DNA of 64,000 nt from Eurosta solidaginis (taxonomy: Eukaryota > Arthropoda > Insecta > Diptera > Tephritidae). Shown piece by piece: positions 1 through 15,700 of this stretch. The stretch is taken from assembly GCF_040869045.1 (NCBI RefSeq), contig NC_090323.1, forward strand, positions 175,048,083 to 175,112,082, written 5' to 3'. A program made the translations under genes and the position numbers. The stretch's first letter is position 1. Each line of letters begins with the position of its first letter. A model generated the notes under the pieces. The model was not told where the DNA came from, ran no database searches, and saw only the letters and a list, made by a program, of their open reading frames with translations.

Positions 1-3000
1 AAAAGCCCTTAATTAGTCAAAAACACTTGAAACGCCATAAGTCATAAATATTATAAAATTTGCCTAAAAATGTTCCATCTTCAGATCTGATGGCATTTAG
101 TGATTTTACGCAGCAAACAACTCTTATTTTTAACTAAATAAACTATTGTTATAAAGCCATATGGCAGTGTGTAAACACTTTCTTCATTAACAAACACAAA
201 AAAATTCATAACAGTAAACAAGATATACTTCCTATTGACTTACGTAGAATCTTTGTTGTTATTCAAAAGTGTTAATTTAACGTTGTTTAAACGTTTCCCA
301 AATTTTTTAATAAATTTAGCTACGCTTTATTTGATTATTCAAAAGCCCTTAATTAGTCAAAAACACTTGAAACGCCATAAGTCATAAATATTATCAAATT
401 AGCCTAACAATTTTCCATCTTCAGATCTGATGGCATTTAGTGATTTTACGCAGCAAACAACTCTTATTTTTAACTAAATAAACTATTGTTATAAAGCCAT
501 ATGTCAGTGTGTAAACACTTTCTTCATTAACAAACACAAAAAAATTCATAACAGTAAACAAGATATACTTCCTATTGACTTACGTAGAATCTTTGTTGTT
601 ATTCAAAAGTGTTAATTTAACTTTTTTTAAACGTTTCCCAATTTTTTTAATAAAATTAGCTACGCTTTATTTGATTATTCAAAAGCCCTTAATTAGTCAA
701 AAACACTTGAAACGACATAAGTCATAAATATTATCAAATTAGCCTAACAATTTTCCATCTTCAGATCTGATGGAATTTAGTGATTTTACGCAGCAAACAA
801 CTCTTATTTTTAACTAAATAAACTATTGTTATAAAGCCATATGTCAGTGTGTAAACACTTTCTTCATTAACAAACACAAAACAATTCATAACAGTAAAGA
901 AGATATACTTCCTATTGACTTACGTAGAATCTTTGTTGTTATTCAAAAGTGTTAATTTAACGTTGTTTAAGCGTTTCGCAAATTTTTTAATGAAATTAGC
1001 TACGCTTTATTTGATTATTCAAAAGCCCTTAATTAGTCAAAAACACTTGAAACGCCATAAGTAATAAATATAATCAAAATAGCATACAAATTTTCCATGT
1101 TCAGATCTGATGGCATTTAGTGATTTTACGCAGCAAGCAACTCTTATTTTTAACTAATTAAATTATTGTTATAAAGCCATATGTCAGTGTGTAAACTCTT
1201 TCTTCATTAACAAACAAAAAAATTCATAACAGTAAACAAGATATACTTCCTATTGACTTACGTAGAATCTTTGTTGTTATTCAAAAGTGTTAATTTAACG
1301 TTGTTTAAACGTTTCGCAAATTTTTTAATGAAATTAGCTACGCTTTATTTGATTATTCAAAAGCCCATAATTAGTCATAAATATAATCAAATTAGCCTAA
1401 AAATTTTACATCTTCAGATCTGATGGCATATAGTGATTTTACGCAGCAAAAACTCTTATTTTTAACTAAATAAACTATTGTTATAAAGCCATATGTCAGT
1501 GTGTAAACACTTTCTTCATTAACAAACACAAAACAATTCATAACAGTAAACAAGATATACTTCCTATTGACTCACGTAGAATCTTTTGTTGTTATTCAAA
1601 AGTGTTAATTTAACGTTGTTTAAACTTTTCCCAATTTTTTTAATAAAATTCGCTACGCTTTATTTGATAATTCAAAAGCCCTTAATTAGTCAAAAACACT
1701 TGAAACGCCATAAGTCATAAATAAAATCAAAATAGCCTAAAAATTTTCCATCTTCAGATCTGATGGCATTTAGTGACTATTGTTATAAAGCCATATGTCA
1801 GTGTGTAAACACTTTCTTCATTAACAAACAAAAAAAATTCGTAACAGTAAACAGGATATACTTCCTATTGACTTACGTAGAATCTTTGTTGCTATTCAAA
1901 AGTGTTAATTTAACGTTGTTTAAACGTTTCCCAAATTTTTTAATAAAATTCGCTACGCTTTATTTGATTATTCAAAAGCCCTTAATTAGTCAAAAACACT
2001 TGAAACGCCATAAGTCATAAATATTATCAAATTAGCCTAAAAATTTTCCGTCTTTAGATCTGGTGGCATTTAGTGGTTTTACGCAGCAAACAACTCTTAT
2101 TTTTAACTAAATAAACTATTGTTATAAAGCCATATGTCAGTGTGTAAATACTTTCTTCATTAACAAACACAAAAAAATTCATAACAGTAAACAAGATATA
2201 CTTCCTATTGACTTACGTAAAATCTTTGTTGTTATTCAAAAGTGTCAATTTAACGTTGTTTTTTAACTTTTCCCAATTTTTTTAATAAAATTCGCTACGC
2301 TTTATTTGATTATTCAAAAGCCCTTAATTAGTCAAAAACACTTGAAACGTCATAAGTCATAAATATAATCAAACTAGCCTAAAAATTTTCCACCTTCAGA
2401 TCTAATGGCATTTAGTGACTATTGTTATAAAGCCATATGTCAGTGTGTAAACATTTTCTTCATTAACAAAAAAAAAAATTCATAACAGTAAACAAGATAT
2501 ACTTCCTATTGACTTACGTAGAATCTTTGTTGTTATTCAAAAGTGTTAATTTAACGTTGTTTAAACTTTTCCCAATTTTTTTAATAAAATTCGCTACGCT
2601 TTATTTGATTATTCAAAAGCCCTTAATTAGTCAAAAACACTTGAAACGCCCTAAGACATAAATATTATCAAATTAGCCTAAAAATTTTCCATCTTCAGAT
2701 CTGATGGCATTTAGTGATTTTACGTAGCAAACAACTCTTATTTTTAACTAAATAAACTATTGTTATAAAGCCATATGGCAGTGTGTAAACACTTTCTTCA
2801 TTAACAAACACAAAGAAATTAATAACAGTAAACAAGATATACTTCCTATTAACTTACGTAGAATCTTTGTTGTGATTCAAAAGTGTTAATTTAACGTTGT
2901 TTAAACGTTTCCCAAATTTTTTAATAAAATTAGCTACGCTTTATTTGATTATTCAAATGCCCTTAATTAGTCAAAAACACTTGAAACACCATAAGTCATA

Positions 3001-6000
3001 AATATTATAAAATTAGCCTAAAAATTTTCCATCTTCAGATCTGATGGCATTTAGTGATTTTACGCAGCAAACAACTCTTATTTTTAACTAAATAAACTAT
3101 TGTTATAAAGCCATATGTCAGTGTGTACACACTTTCTTCATTAACAAACACAAAAAAATTCATAACAGTAAACAAGATATACTTCTTATTGACTTACGTA
3201 GAATCTTTGTTGTGATTCAAAAGTGTTAATTTAACGTTGTTTAAACGTTTCCTAATTTTTTTAATAAAATTAGCTACGCTTTATTTGATTATTCAAAAGC
3301 CCTTAATTAGTCAAAAACACTTGAAACGACATAAGTCATAAATATTATCAAATTAGCCTAACAATTTTCCATCTTCAGATCTGGTGGCATTTAGTGGTTT
3401 TACGCAGCAAACAACTCCTATTTTTAACTAAATAAACTATTGTTATAAAGCCATATGTCAGTGTGTAAACACTTTCTTCATTAACAAACACAAAAAAATG
3501 CATAACAGTAAACAAGATATACTTCCTATTGACTTACGTAGAATCCTTGTTGTTATTCAAAAGTGTTAATTTAACGTTGTTTAAACTTTTCCCAATTTTT
3601 TTAATAAAATTCGCTACGCTTTATTTGATTATTCAAAAGCCTTTAATTAGTCAAAAACACTTGAAACGCAATAAGTCATAAATATAATAGAACTAGCCTA
3701 AAAATTTTCCATCTTCAGATCTGATGGCATTTAGTGACTATTGTTATAAAGCCATATGTCAGTGTGTAAACACTTCCTTCATTAACAAACGAAAAAAATT
3801 CGTAACAGTAAACAGGATATACTTCCTATTGACTTACGTAGAATCTTTGTTGTTATTCAAAAGTGTTAATTTAACGTTGTTTAAACGTTTCCCAAATTTT
3901 TTAATAAAATTCGCTACGCTTTATTTGATTATTCAAAAGCCCTTAATTAGTCAAAAACACTTGAAACGCCATAAGTCATAAATATTATCAAACTAGCCTA
4001 AAAATACTAAATAAACTATTGTTATAAAGCCATATGTCAGTGTGTAAATACTTTCTTCATTAACAAACACAAAAAAATTCATAACAGTAAACAAGATATA
4101 CTTCCTATTGACTTACGTAAAATCTTTGTTGTTATTCAAAAGTGTCAATTTAACGTTGTTTTTTAACTTTTCCCAATTTTTTTAATAAAATTCGCTACGC
4201 TTTATTTGATTATTCAAAAGCCCTTAATTAGTCAAAAATACCTGAAACGCCATAAGTCATAAATATAATCAAACTAGTCTAAAAATTTTCCACCTTCAGA
4301 TCTAATGGCATTTATTGACTATTGTTATAAAGCCGTATGTCAGTGTGTAAACATTTTCTTCATTAACAAACAAAAAAAATTCATAACAGTAAACAAGATA
4401 TACTTCCTATTGACTTACGTAGAATCTTTGTTGTTATTCAAAAGTGTTAATTTAACGTTGTTTAAACTTTTCCCAATTTTTTTAATAAAATTCGCTACGC
4501 TTTATTTGATTATTCAAAAGCCCTTAATTAGTCAAAAACACTTGAAACGCCCTAAGACATAAATATTATCAAATTAGCCTAAAAATTTTCCATCTTCAGA
4601 TCTGATGGCATTTAGTGATTTTACGCAGCAAAACAACTCTTATTTTTAACTAAATAAACTATTGTTATAAAGCCATATGGCAGTGTGTAAACACTTTCTT
4701 CATTAACAAACACAAAAAAATTCATAACAGTAAACAAGATATACTTCCTATTGACTTACGTAGAATCTTTGTTGTGATTCAAAAGTGTTAATTTAACGTT
4801 GTTTAAACGTTTCCCAAATTTTTTAATAAAATTAGCTACGCTTTATTTGATTATTCAAAAGCCCTTAATTAGTCAAAAACACTTGAAACGCCATAAGTCA
4901 TAAATATTATAAAATTAGCCTAAAAATTTTCCATCTTCAGATCTGATGGCATTTAGTGATTTTACGCAGCAAACAAATCGTATTTTGAACTAAATAAACT
5001 ATTGTTATAAAGCCATATGTCAGTGTGTAAACACTTTCTTCATTAACAAACAAAAAAATTCATAACAGTAAACAAGATATACTTCCTATTGACTTACGTA
5101 GAATCTTTCTTGTTATTCAAAAGTGTTAATTTAAGGTTGTTTAAACGTTTCCCAAATTTTTTAATAAAATTAGCTACGCTTTATTTGATTATTGAAAAGC
5201 CCTTAATTAGTCAAAAACACTTGAAACGCCATAAGACATAAATATTATCAAATTACCCTAAAAAATTTCCATCTTAAGATCTGATGGCATTTAGTGATTC
5301 TACGCAGCAAACAACTCTTATTTTTAACTAAATAAACTATTGTTATAAAGCCATATGTCAGTGTGTAAACACTTTATTCATTAACAAACACAAAAAAAAT
5401 TCATAACAGTAAACAAGATATACTTCCTATTGACTTACGTAGAATCTTTGTTGTGAATCAAAAGTGTTAATTTAACGTTGTTTAAACGTTTCCCAATTTT
5501 TTTAATAAAATTAGCTACGCTTTACTTGATTATTCAAAAGCCCTTAATTAGTCAAAAACACTTGAAACGACATAAGTCATAAATATTATCAAATTAGCCT
5601 AACAATTTTCCATCTTCAGATCTGATGGCATTTACTGATTTTACGCAGCAAACAACTCTTATTTTTAACTAAGTAAACTATTGTTATAAAGCCATATGTC
5701 AGTGTGTAAACACTTTCTTCATTAACAAACACAAAACAATTCATAACAGTAAACAAGATATAATTCCTATTGACTTACGTAGAATCTTTGTTGTTATTCA
5801 AAAGTGTTACTTTAACGTTGTTTAAACTTCTCCCAAATTTTTTAATAAAATTCGCTACGCTTTATTTGATTATTCAAAAGCCCTTAATTAGTCAAAAACA
5901 CTTGAAACGCCATAAGTCATAAATATAATCAAAATAGCATACAAATTTTCCATCTTCAGATCTGATGGCATTTAGTGATTTTACGCAGCAAAAAACTCTT

Positions 6001-6766
6001 ATTTTTAACTAAATAAACTATTGTTATAAAGCCATATGTCAGTGTGTAAACACTTTCTTCATTAACAAACACAAAAAAATTCATAACAGTAAACAAGATA
6101 TACTTACTATTGACTTACGTAGAATCTTTGTTGTTATTCAAAAGTGTTAATTTAACATTGTTTAAACTTTTCCCAAATTTTTTAACAAAATTAGCTACGC
6201 TTTATTTGATTATTCAAAAGCCCTTAATTACCTTATTATTTTTAACTAAATAAACTATTGTTATAAAGCCATAAGTCAGTGTGTAAACACTTTTTTCATT
6301 AACAAACAAAAAAAAATTCATAACAGTAAATAAGATATACTTCCTATTGACTCACGTAGAACCTTTGTTGTTATTCAAAAGTGTTAATTTAACGTTGTTT
6401 AAACTTTTCCCAATTTTTTTAATAAAATTCGCTACGCTTTATTTGATTATTCAAAAGCCTTTAATTAGTCAAAAACACTTGAAACGCCATAAGTCATAAA
6501 TATAATCAAACTAGCATAAAATTTTTCCATCTTCAGATCTGATGGCATTATTGACTATTGTTATAAAGCCATATGTCAGTATGTAAACACTTTCTTCATT
6601 AACAAACAAAAAAATTCATAACAGTAAGCAAGATATACTTCCTATTGACTTACGTAGAATCTTTTCTGTTATTCAAAAGTGTTAATTTAACGTTGTTTAA
6701 ACGTTTCCCAAATTTTTTAATAAAATTAGCTACGCTTTATTTGATTATTCAAAAGCCCTTAATTAG

Positions 6767-9700
6767 TCAACAACACTTGAAACGCCATAAGACATAAATA
6801 TTATCAAATTAGCCTAAAAATTTTCCATCTGCAGATCTGATGGCATTTAGTGATTTTACGCAGCAAACAACTCATATTTTTAACTAAATAAACTATTGTT
6901 ATAAAGCCATATGTCAGTGTGTAAACACTTTCTTCATTAACAAACACAAAAAAATTCATAACAGTAAATAAGATATACTTCCTATTGACTTACGTAGAAT
7001 CTTTGTTGTTATTCAAAAGTGTTAATTTAACGTTGTTTAAACGTTTTCCAAATTTTTTAATAAAATTAGCTACGCTTTATTTGATTATTCAAAAGCCCTT
7101 AATTAGTCAAAAACACTGGAAACGACATAAGTCGTAAATATTATCAAATTAGCCTAACAATTTTCCATCTTCAGATCTGATGGCATTTAGTGATTTTACG
7201 CAGCAAACAACTTTTATTTTTAACTAAATAAACTATTGTTATAAAGCCATATGTCAGTGTGTAAACACTTTCTTCATTAACAAAACCAAAACAATTCATA
7301 ACAGTAAACAAGATATACTTCCTATTGACTTACGTAGAATCTTTGTTGTTATTCAAAAGTGTTAATTTAACGTTGTTTAAACGTTTCGAAAATTTTTAAT
7401 GAAATTAGCTACGCTTTATTTGATTATTCAAAAGCCCTTAATTAGTCAAAAATACTTGCAACGCCATAAGTCATAAATATTATCAAATTAGCCTAAAAAT
7501 TTTCCATCTTCAGATCTGATTGCATTTAGTGATTTTACGCAGCAAGCAACTCTTATTTTTAACTAAATAAACTATTGTTATAAAGCCATATGTCAGTGTG
7601 TAAACACTTTCTTCATTAACAACCACAAAACAATTCATAACAGTAAACAAGCTATACTTCCTATTGACATACGTAGAATGTTGTTATTCAAAAGAGTTAA
7701 TTTAACGTTGTTTAAACTTTTCCCAAATTTTTTAATAAAATTCGCTACGCTTTATTTGATTATTCAAAAGCCCTTAATTAGTCAAAAACACTTGAAACGC
7801 CATAAGTGATAAATATAATCAAAATAGCATACAAATTTTCCATCTTCAGATCTGATGGCATTTAGTGATTTTACGCAGCAAGCAACTCTTATTTTTAACT
7901 AATTAAATTATTGTTATAAAGCCATATGTCAGTGTTTAAACACTTTCTTCATTAACAAACAAAAAAATGCATAACATTAAACAAGTTATACTTCCTATTG
8001 ACTTACGTAGAATCTTTTTTGTTATTCAAAAGTGTTAATTTAACGTTGTTTGAACTTTTCCCAATTTTTTTAATAAAATTCGCTACGTTTATTTGATTAT
8101 TCAAAAGCCCTTAATTAGTCAAAAACACTTGAAACGCCATAAGTCATAAATAAAATCAAAATAGCCTAAAAATTTTCCATCTTAAGATCTGATGGCATTT
8201 AATGATTTTACGCAGCAAACAACTCTTATTTTTAACTAAATAAACTATTGTTATAAAGCCATATGTCAGTGTGTAAACACTTTCTTCATTAACAAACAAA
8301 AAAATGCATAACATTAAACAAGTTATACTTCCTATTGACTTACGTAGAATCTTTTTTGTTATTCAAAAGTGTTAATTTAACGTTGTTTGAACTTTTCCCA
8401 ATTTTTTTAATAAAATTCGCTACGTTTATTTGATTATTCAAAAGCCCTTAATTAGTCAAAAACACTTGAAACGCCATAAGTCATAATTATAATCAAACTA
8501 GCCTAAAAATTTTCCATCTTCAGATCTGATGGCATTTAGTGACTATTGTTATAAAGCCATATGTCAGTGTGTAAACACTTTCTTCATTAACAAACAAAAA
8601 AAATTCATAACAGTAAACAGGATATACTTCCTATTGACTTACGTAGAATCTTTGTTGTTATTCAAAAGAGTTAATTTAACGTTGTTTAAACGTTTCCCAA
8701 ATTTTTTAATAAAATTCGCTACGCTTTATTTGATTATTCAAAAGCCCTTAATTAGTCAAAAACACTTGAAACGCCATAAGTCATAAACATTATCAAATTA
8801 GCCTAAAAATTTTCCGTCTTCCGATCTGGTGGCATTTAGTGGTTTTACGCAGCAAACAACTCTTATTTTGAACTAAATAAACTATTGTTATAAAGCCATA
8901 TGTCAGTGTGTAAACACTTTCTTCATTAACAAACACAAAAAAGTTCATAACAGTAAACAAGATATACTTCCTATTGACTTACGGAGAATCCTTGTTGGTT
9001 TTCAAAAGTGTTAATTTAACGTTGTTTAAACTTTTCCCAATTTTTTTAATAAAATTCGCTACGCTTTATTTGATTATTCAAAAGCCTTTAATTAGTCAAA
9101 AACACTTGAAACGCCATAAGTCATAAATATAATCAAACTAGCCTAAAAATTTTCCATCTTCAGATCTGATGGCATTTAGTGACTATTGTTATGAAGCCAT
9201 ATGTCAGTGTGTAAATACTTTCTTCATTAACAAACAAAAAAAATTCATAACAGTAAACAAGATATACTTCCTATTGACTTACGTAGAATCTTCGTTGTTA
9301 TTCAAAAGAGTTAATTTAACGTTGTTTAAACGTTTCCCAAATTTTTTAATAAAATTCGCTACGCTTTATTTGATTATTCAAAAGCCCTTAATTAGTCAAA
9401 AACACTTGAAACGCCATAAGTCATAAATATTATCAAATTAGCCTAAAAATTTTCCATCTTCCGATCTGGTGGCATTTAGTGGTTTTACGCAGCAAACAAC
9501 TCTTATTTTTAACTAAATAAGCTATTGTTATAAAGCCATATGTCAGTGTGTAAACACTTTCTTCATTAACAAACACAAAAAGGTTAATAACAGTAAACAA
9601 GATATACTTCCTATTGACTTACGGAGAATCCTTGTTGGTTTTCAAAAGTGTTAATTTAACGTTGTTTAAACTTTTCCCAATTTTTTTAATAAAATTCGCT

Positions 9701-12360
9701 ACGCTTTATTTGATTATTCAAAAGCCTTTAATTAGTCAAAAACACTTGAAACGCCATAAGACATAAATATTATCAAATTAGCCCAAAAATTTTCCATCTT
9801 CAGGTCTGATGGCATTTAGTGATTTTACGCAGCAAACAACTCTTATTTTTAACTAATTAAATTATTGTTATAAAGCCATATGTCAATGTGAAAACACTTT
9901 CTTCATTAACAAACAAAAAAATTCATAACAGTAAACAAGATATACTTCCTATTGACTTACGTAGAATCTTTGTTGTTATTCAAAAGTGTTAATTTAATGT
10001 TGTTTAAACGTTTACCAAATTTTTTAATAAAATTAGCTATGCTTTATTTGATTATTCAAAAGCCCTTAATTAGTCAAAAACACTTGAAACGACATAAGTC
10101 ATAAATATTATCAAATTAGCCTAACAATTTTCCATCTTCAGATCTGATGGCATTTAGTGATTTTACGCAGCAAACAACTCTTATTTTTAACTAAATAAAC
10201 TATTGTTATAAAGCCATATGTCAGTGTGTAAACAATTTCTTCCTTAACAAACACAAAAAAATTCATAACAGTAAGCAAGATATACTTCCTATTGACTTAC
10301 GTAGAATCTTTTTTGTTATTCAAAAGTGTTAATTTAACGTTGTTTAAACGTCTCCCAAATTTTTTAATAAAATTAGCTACGCTTTATTTGATTATTCAAA
10401 AGCCCTTAATTAGTCAAAAACACTTGAAACGCCATAAGTCATAAATATTATAAAATTAGCCTAAACATTTTCCATCTTCAGATCTGATGGCATTTAGTGA
10501 TTTTACGCAGCAAAGAACTCTTATTTTTAACTAAATAAACTATTGTTATAAAGCCATACGTCAGTGTGTAAACACTTTCTTCATTAACAAACAAAAAAAT
10601 TCATAACAGTAAACAAGATTTACTTCCTATTGACTTACGTAGAATCTTTGTTGTTATTCAAAAGTGTTAATTTAACGTTGTTTAAACGTTCCCAAATTTT
10701 TTAATAAAATTAGCTACGCTTTATTTGATTATTCAAAAGCGCTTAATTAGTCAACAACACTTGAAACGCCATAAGACATAAATATTATCAAATTAGCCTA
10801 AAAATTTTCCATCTTCAGATCTGATGGCACTTAGTGATTTTACGCAGCAAACAACTCGTATTTTTAACTAAATAAACTATTGTTATAAAGCCATATGTCA
10901 GTGTGTAAACACTTTCTTCATTAACAAACACAAAAAAATTCATAACAGTAAATAAGATATACTTCCTGTTGACTTACGTAGAATCTTTGTTGTTATTCAA
11001 AAGTGTTAATTTAACGTTGTTTAAACGTTTCCCAAATTTTTTAATAAAATTAGCTACGCTTTATTTGATTATTCAAAAGCCCTTAATTAGTCAAAAACAC
11101 TTGAAACGACATAAGTCGTAAATATTATCAAATTAGCCTAACAATTTTCCATCTTCAGATCTGATGGCATTTAGTGATTTTACGCAGCAAACAACTCTTA
11201 TTTTTAACTAAATAAACTATTGTTATAAAGCCATATGTCAGTGTGTAAACACTTTCTTCATTAACAAACACAAAACAATTCATAACAGTAAACAAGATAT
11301 ACTTCCTATTGACTTACGTAGAATCTTTTTTGTTATTCAAAAGTGTTAATTTAACGTTGTTTGAACTTTTCCCAATTTTTTTAATAAAATTCGCTACGTT
11401 TATTTGATTATTCAAAAGCCCTTAATTAGTCAAAAACACTTGAAACGCCATAAGTCATAAATATAATCAAACTAGCCTAAAAATTTTCCATCTTCATATC
11501 TGATGGCATTTAGTGACTATTGTTATAAAGCCATATGTCAGTGTGTAAACACTTTCTTCATTAACAAACAAAAAAAATTCATAACAGTAAACAGGATATA
11601 CTTCCTATTGACTTACGTAGAATCTTTGTTGTTATTCAAAAGAGTTAATTTAACGTTGTTTAAACGTTTCCCAAATTTTTTAATAAAATTCGCTACGCTT
11701 TATTTGATTATTCAAAAGCTCTTAATTAGTCAAAAACACTTGAAACGCTATAAGTCATAAATATTATCAAATTAGCCTAAAAATTTTCCATCTTCCGATC
11801 TGGTGGCATTTAGTGGTTTTACGCAGCAAACAACTCTTATTTTTAACTAAATAAACTATTGTTATAAAGCCATATGTCAGTGTGTAAACACTTTCTTCAT
11901 TAACAAACACAAAAAAGTTCATAACAGTAAACAAGATATACTTCCTATTCACTTACGGAGAATCCTTGTTGGTTTTCAAAAGTGTTAATTTAACATTGTT
12001 TAAACGTTTCCCAATTTTTTTAATAAAGTTCGCTACGCTTTATTTGATTATTCAAAAGCCTTTAATTAGTCAAAAACACTTGAAACGCCATAAGTGATAA
12101 ATATAATCAAACTAGCCTAAAAATTTTCCATCTTCAGATCTGATGGCATTTAGTGACTATTGTTATGAAGCCATATGTCAGTGTGTAAATACTTTCTTCA
12201 TTAACAAACAAAAAAAATTCATAACAGTAAACAAGATATAATTTCTATTGACTTACGTAGAATCTTTGTTGTTATTCAAAAGTGTTAATTTAACGTTGTT
12301 TGAACTTTTCTCAATTTTTTTAATAAAATTCGCTTCGCTTTATTTGATTATTCAAAAGCC
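6767..12360 (+). repeat. Older higher-order repeats in the satellite (offsets about 3984 and 2974)
   Basis: Shared unit-specific variants link separate parts of the array. TCAACAACAC at 6767 recurs at 10751, and GTCGTAAATA at 7131 recurs at 11115, both with an offset of exactly 3984. The ORF-bearing unit at 8529 and the following unit with the unusual ACGGAGAATCCTTGTTGG run recur at about 11503 and 11956 (offset about 2974). Two neighbouring units with ATAACATTAA (7971 and 8308) are a local single-unit duplication. These nested offsets indicate successive unequal-exchange or block-amplification events. Confidence 0.75.
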
Positions 12361-12742
12361 CTTAATTAGTCAAAAACACTTGAAACGGCATAAGTCATAA
12401 ATATAATCAAACTAGCCTAAAAATTTTCCATCTTCAGATCTAACGGCATTTAGTGACAATTGTTATAAAGCCATATGTCAGTGTGTAAACACTTTCTTCA
12501 TTAACAAACACAAACCAATTCATAACAGTAAACAAGATATACTTCCTATTGACTTACGTAGAATCTTTGTTGTTATTCAAAAGTGTTAATTTAACGTTGT
12601 TTGAACTTTTCCCAATTTTTTTAATAAAATTCGCTACGTTTATTTGATTATTCAAAAGCCCTTAATTAGTCAAAAACACTTGAAACGCCATAAGTCATAA
12701 ATATAATCAAACTAGCCTAAAAATTTTCCATCTTCAGATCTG

Positions 12743-15700
12743 ATGGCATTTAGTGACTATTGTTATAAAGTCATATGTCAGTGTGTAAGCACTTTCTTCA
12801 TTAACAAACAAAAAAAATTCATAACAGTAAACAGGATATACTTCCTATTGACTTACGTAGAATCTTTGTTGTTATTCAAAAGTGTTAATTTAACGTTGTT
12901 TAAACGTTTCTCAAATTTTTTAATAAAATTCGCTACGCTTTATTTGATTATTCAAAAGCCCTTAATTAGTCAAAAACACTTGAAACGCCATAAGTCATAA
13001 ATATTATCAAATTAGCCTAAAAATTTTCCATCTTCAGATCTGGTGGCATTTAGGGATTTTACGCAGCAAACAACTCTTACTTTTAACTAAATAAACTATT
13101 GTTATAAAGCCATATGTCTGTGTGTAAACACTTTCTTCATTAACAAACACAAAAAAATTCATAACAGTAAACAAGATATACTTCCTATTGACTTACGTAA
13201 AATCTTTGTTGTTATTCAAAAGTGTCAATTTAACGTTGTTTAAACTTTTCCCAATTTTTTTAATAAAATTCGCTACGCTTTATTTGATTATTCAAAAGCC
13301 CTTAATTAGTCAAAAACACTTGAAACGCCATAAGTCATAAATATAATCAAACTAGCCTAAAAATTTTCCATCTTCAGATCTAATGGCATTTAGTGACTAT
13401 TGTTATAAAGCCGTATGTCAGTGTGTAAACACTTTCTTCATTAACAAACAAAAAAAATTCATAACAGTAAACAAGATATACTTCCTATTGACTTACGTAG
13501 AATCTTTGTTGTTATTCAAAAGTGTTAATTTAACGTTGTTTAAACTTTTCCAATTTTTTTAATAAAATTCGCTACGCTTTATTTGATTATTCAAAAGCCC
13601 TTAATTAGTCAAAAACACTTGAAACGCCATAAGACATAAATATTATCAAATTAGACCAAAAATTTTCCATCTTCAGATCTGATGGCATTTAGTGATTTTA
13701 CGCAGCAAACAACTATTATTTTTAACTAATTAAATTATTGTTATAAAGCCATATGTCAGTGTGTAAACACTTTCTTCATTAACAAACAAAAAAATTCATA
13801 ACAGTAAACAACATATACTTCCTATTGACTTACGTAGAATCGTTGTTGTTATTCGAAAGTGTTAATTTAACGTTGTTTAAACGTTTCCCAAATTTTTTAA
13901 TAAAATTAGCTACGCTTTATTTGATTATTCAAAAGCCCTTAATTAGTCAAAAACACTTGGAACGACATAAGTCATAAAGATTATCAAATTAGCCTAACAA
14001 TTTTCCATCTTCAGATCTGATGGCATTTATTGATTTTACGCAGCAAACAACTCTTATTTTTAACTAAATAAACTATTGTTATAAAGCCATATGTCAGTGT
14101 GTAAACACTTTCTTCATTAACAAACACAAAACAATTCATAACAGTAAACAAGATATACTTCCTATTGACATACGTAGAATGTTGTTATTCAAAAGTGTTA
14201 ATTTAACGTTGTTTAACTTTTCCCAAATTTTTTAATAAAATTCGCTACGCTTTATTTGATTATTCAAAAGCCCTTAATTAGTCAAAAACACTTGAAACGC
14301 CATAAGTCATAAATATAATCAAAATAGCATACAAATTTTCCATCTTCAGATCTGATGGCATTTAGTGATTTTACGCAGCAAGCAACTCTTATTTTTAACT
14401 AATTAAATTATTGTTATAAAGCCATATGTCAGTGTTTATACACTTTCTTCATTAACAAACAAAAAAATTCATAACAGTAAACAAGATATACTTCCTATTG
14501 ACTTACGAAAAATCTTTGTTGTTATTCAAAAGTGTTAATTTAACGTTGTTTAAACGTTTCGCAAATTTTTTAACGAAATTAGCTACGCTTTATTTGATTA
14601 TTCAAAAGCCCATAATTAGTCAAAAACACTTGAAACGCCATAAGTCATAAATATTATCAAATTAGCCTAAAAATTTTCCATCTTCAGATCTGATGGCATT
14701 TAGTGATTTTACGCAGCAAAAAACTCTTATTTTTAACTAAATAAACTATTGTTATAAAGCCATATGTCAGTGTGTAAACACTTTCTTCATTAACAAACAC
14801 AAAAAAATTCATAACAGTAAACAAAATATACTTCCTATTGACTTACGTAGAATCTTTGTTGTTATTCAAAAGTGTTAATTTAACGTTGTTTAAACGTTTC
14901 CCAAATTTTTTAATAAAATTCGCTACGCTTTATTTGATTATTCAAAAGCCCTTAATTAGTCAAAACCACTTGAAACGCCATAAGTCATAAATAAAATCAA
15001 AATAGCCTAAAAATTTTCCATCTTCAGATCTGATGGCATTTAATGATTTTACGCAGCAAACAACTCTTATTTTTAACTAAATAAACTATTGTTATAAAGC
15101 CATATGTCAGTGTGTAAACACTTTCTTCATTAACAAACACAAAAAAATTCATAACAGTAAACAAGATATACTTTATATTGACTTACGCAGAATCCTTGTT
15201 GGTTTTCAAAAGTGTTAATTTAACGTTGTTTAAACTTTTCCCAATTTTTTTAATAAAATTCTCTACGCTTTATTTGATTATTCAAAAGCCTTTAATTAGT
15301 CAAAAACACTTGAAACGCCATAAGTCATAAATATAATCAAACTAGGCTAAAAATTTTCCATCTTCAGATCTGATGGCATTTAGTGACTATTGTTATAAAG
15401 CAATATGTCAGTGTGTAAACACTTTCTTCATTAACAAACAAAAAAAATTCATAACAGTAAACAAGATATACTTCCTATTGACTTACGTAGAATCTTTGTT
15501 GTTATTCAAAAGTGTTAATTTAACGTTGTTTGAACTTTTCCCAATTTTTTTAATAAAATTCGCTACGCTTTATTTGATTATTCAAAAGCCCTTAATTAGT
15601 CAAAAACACTTGAAACGCCATAAGTCATAAATATAATCAAACTAGCCTAAAAATTTTCCATCTTCAGATCTGATGGCATTTAGTGACTATTGTTATAAAG

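Noticed and set aside
1763..2020. 85-codon frames in satellite units (and 60-codon frames in the inverted array) as real genes
   Set aside because: They recur because the unit recurs. The frame is disrupted in 340-bp units and shifts in the 303-bp subfamily, and there is no sign of codon-level constraint by eye. Kept only as a finding to test.
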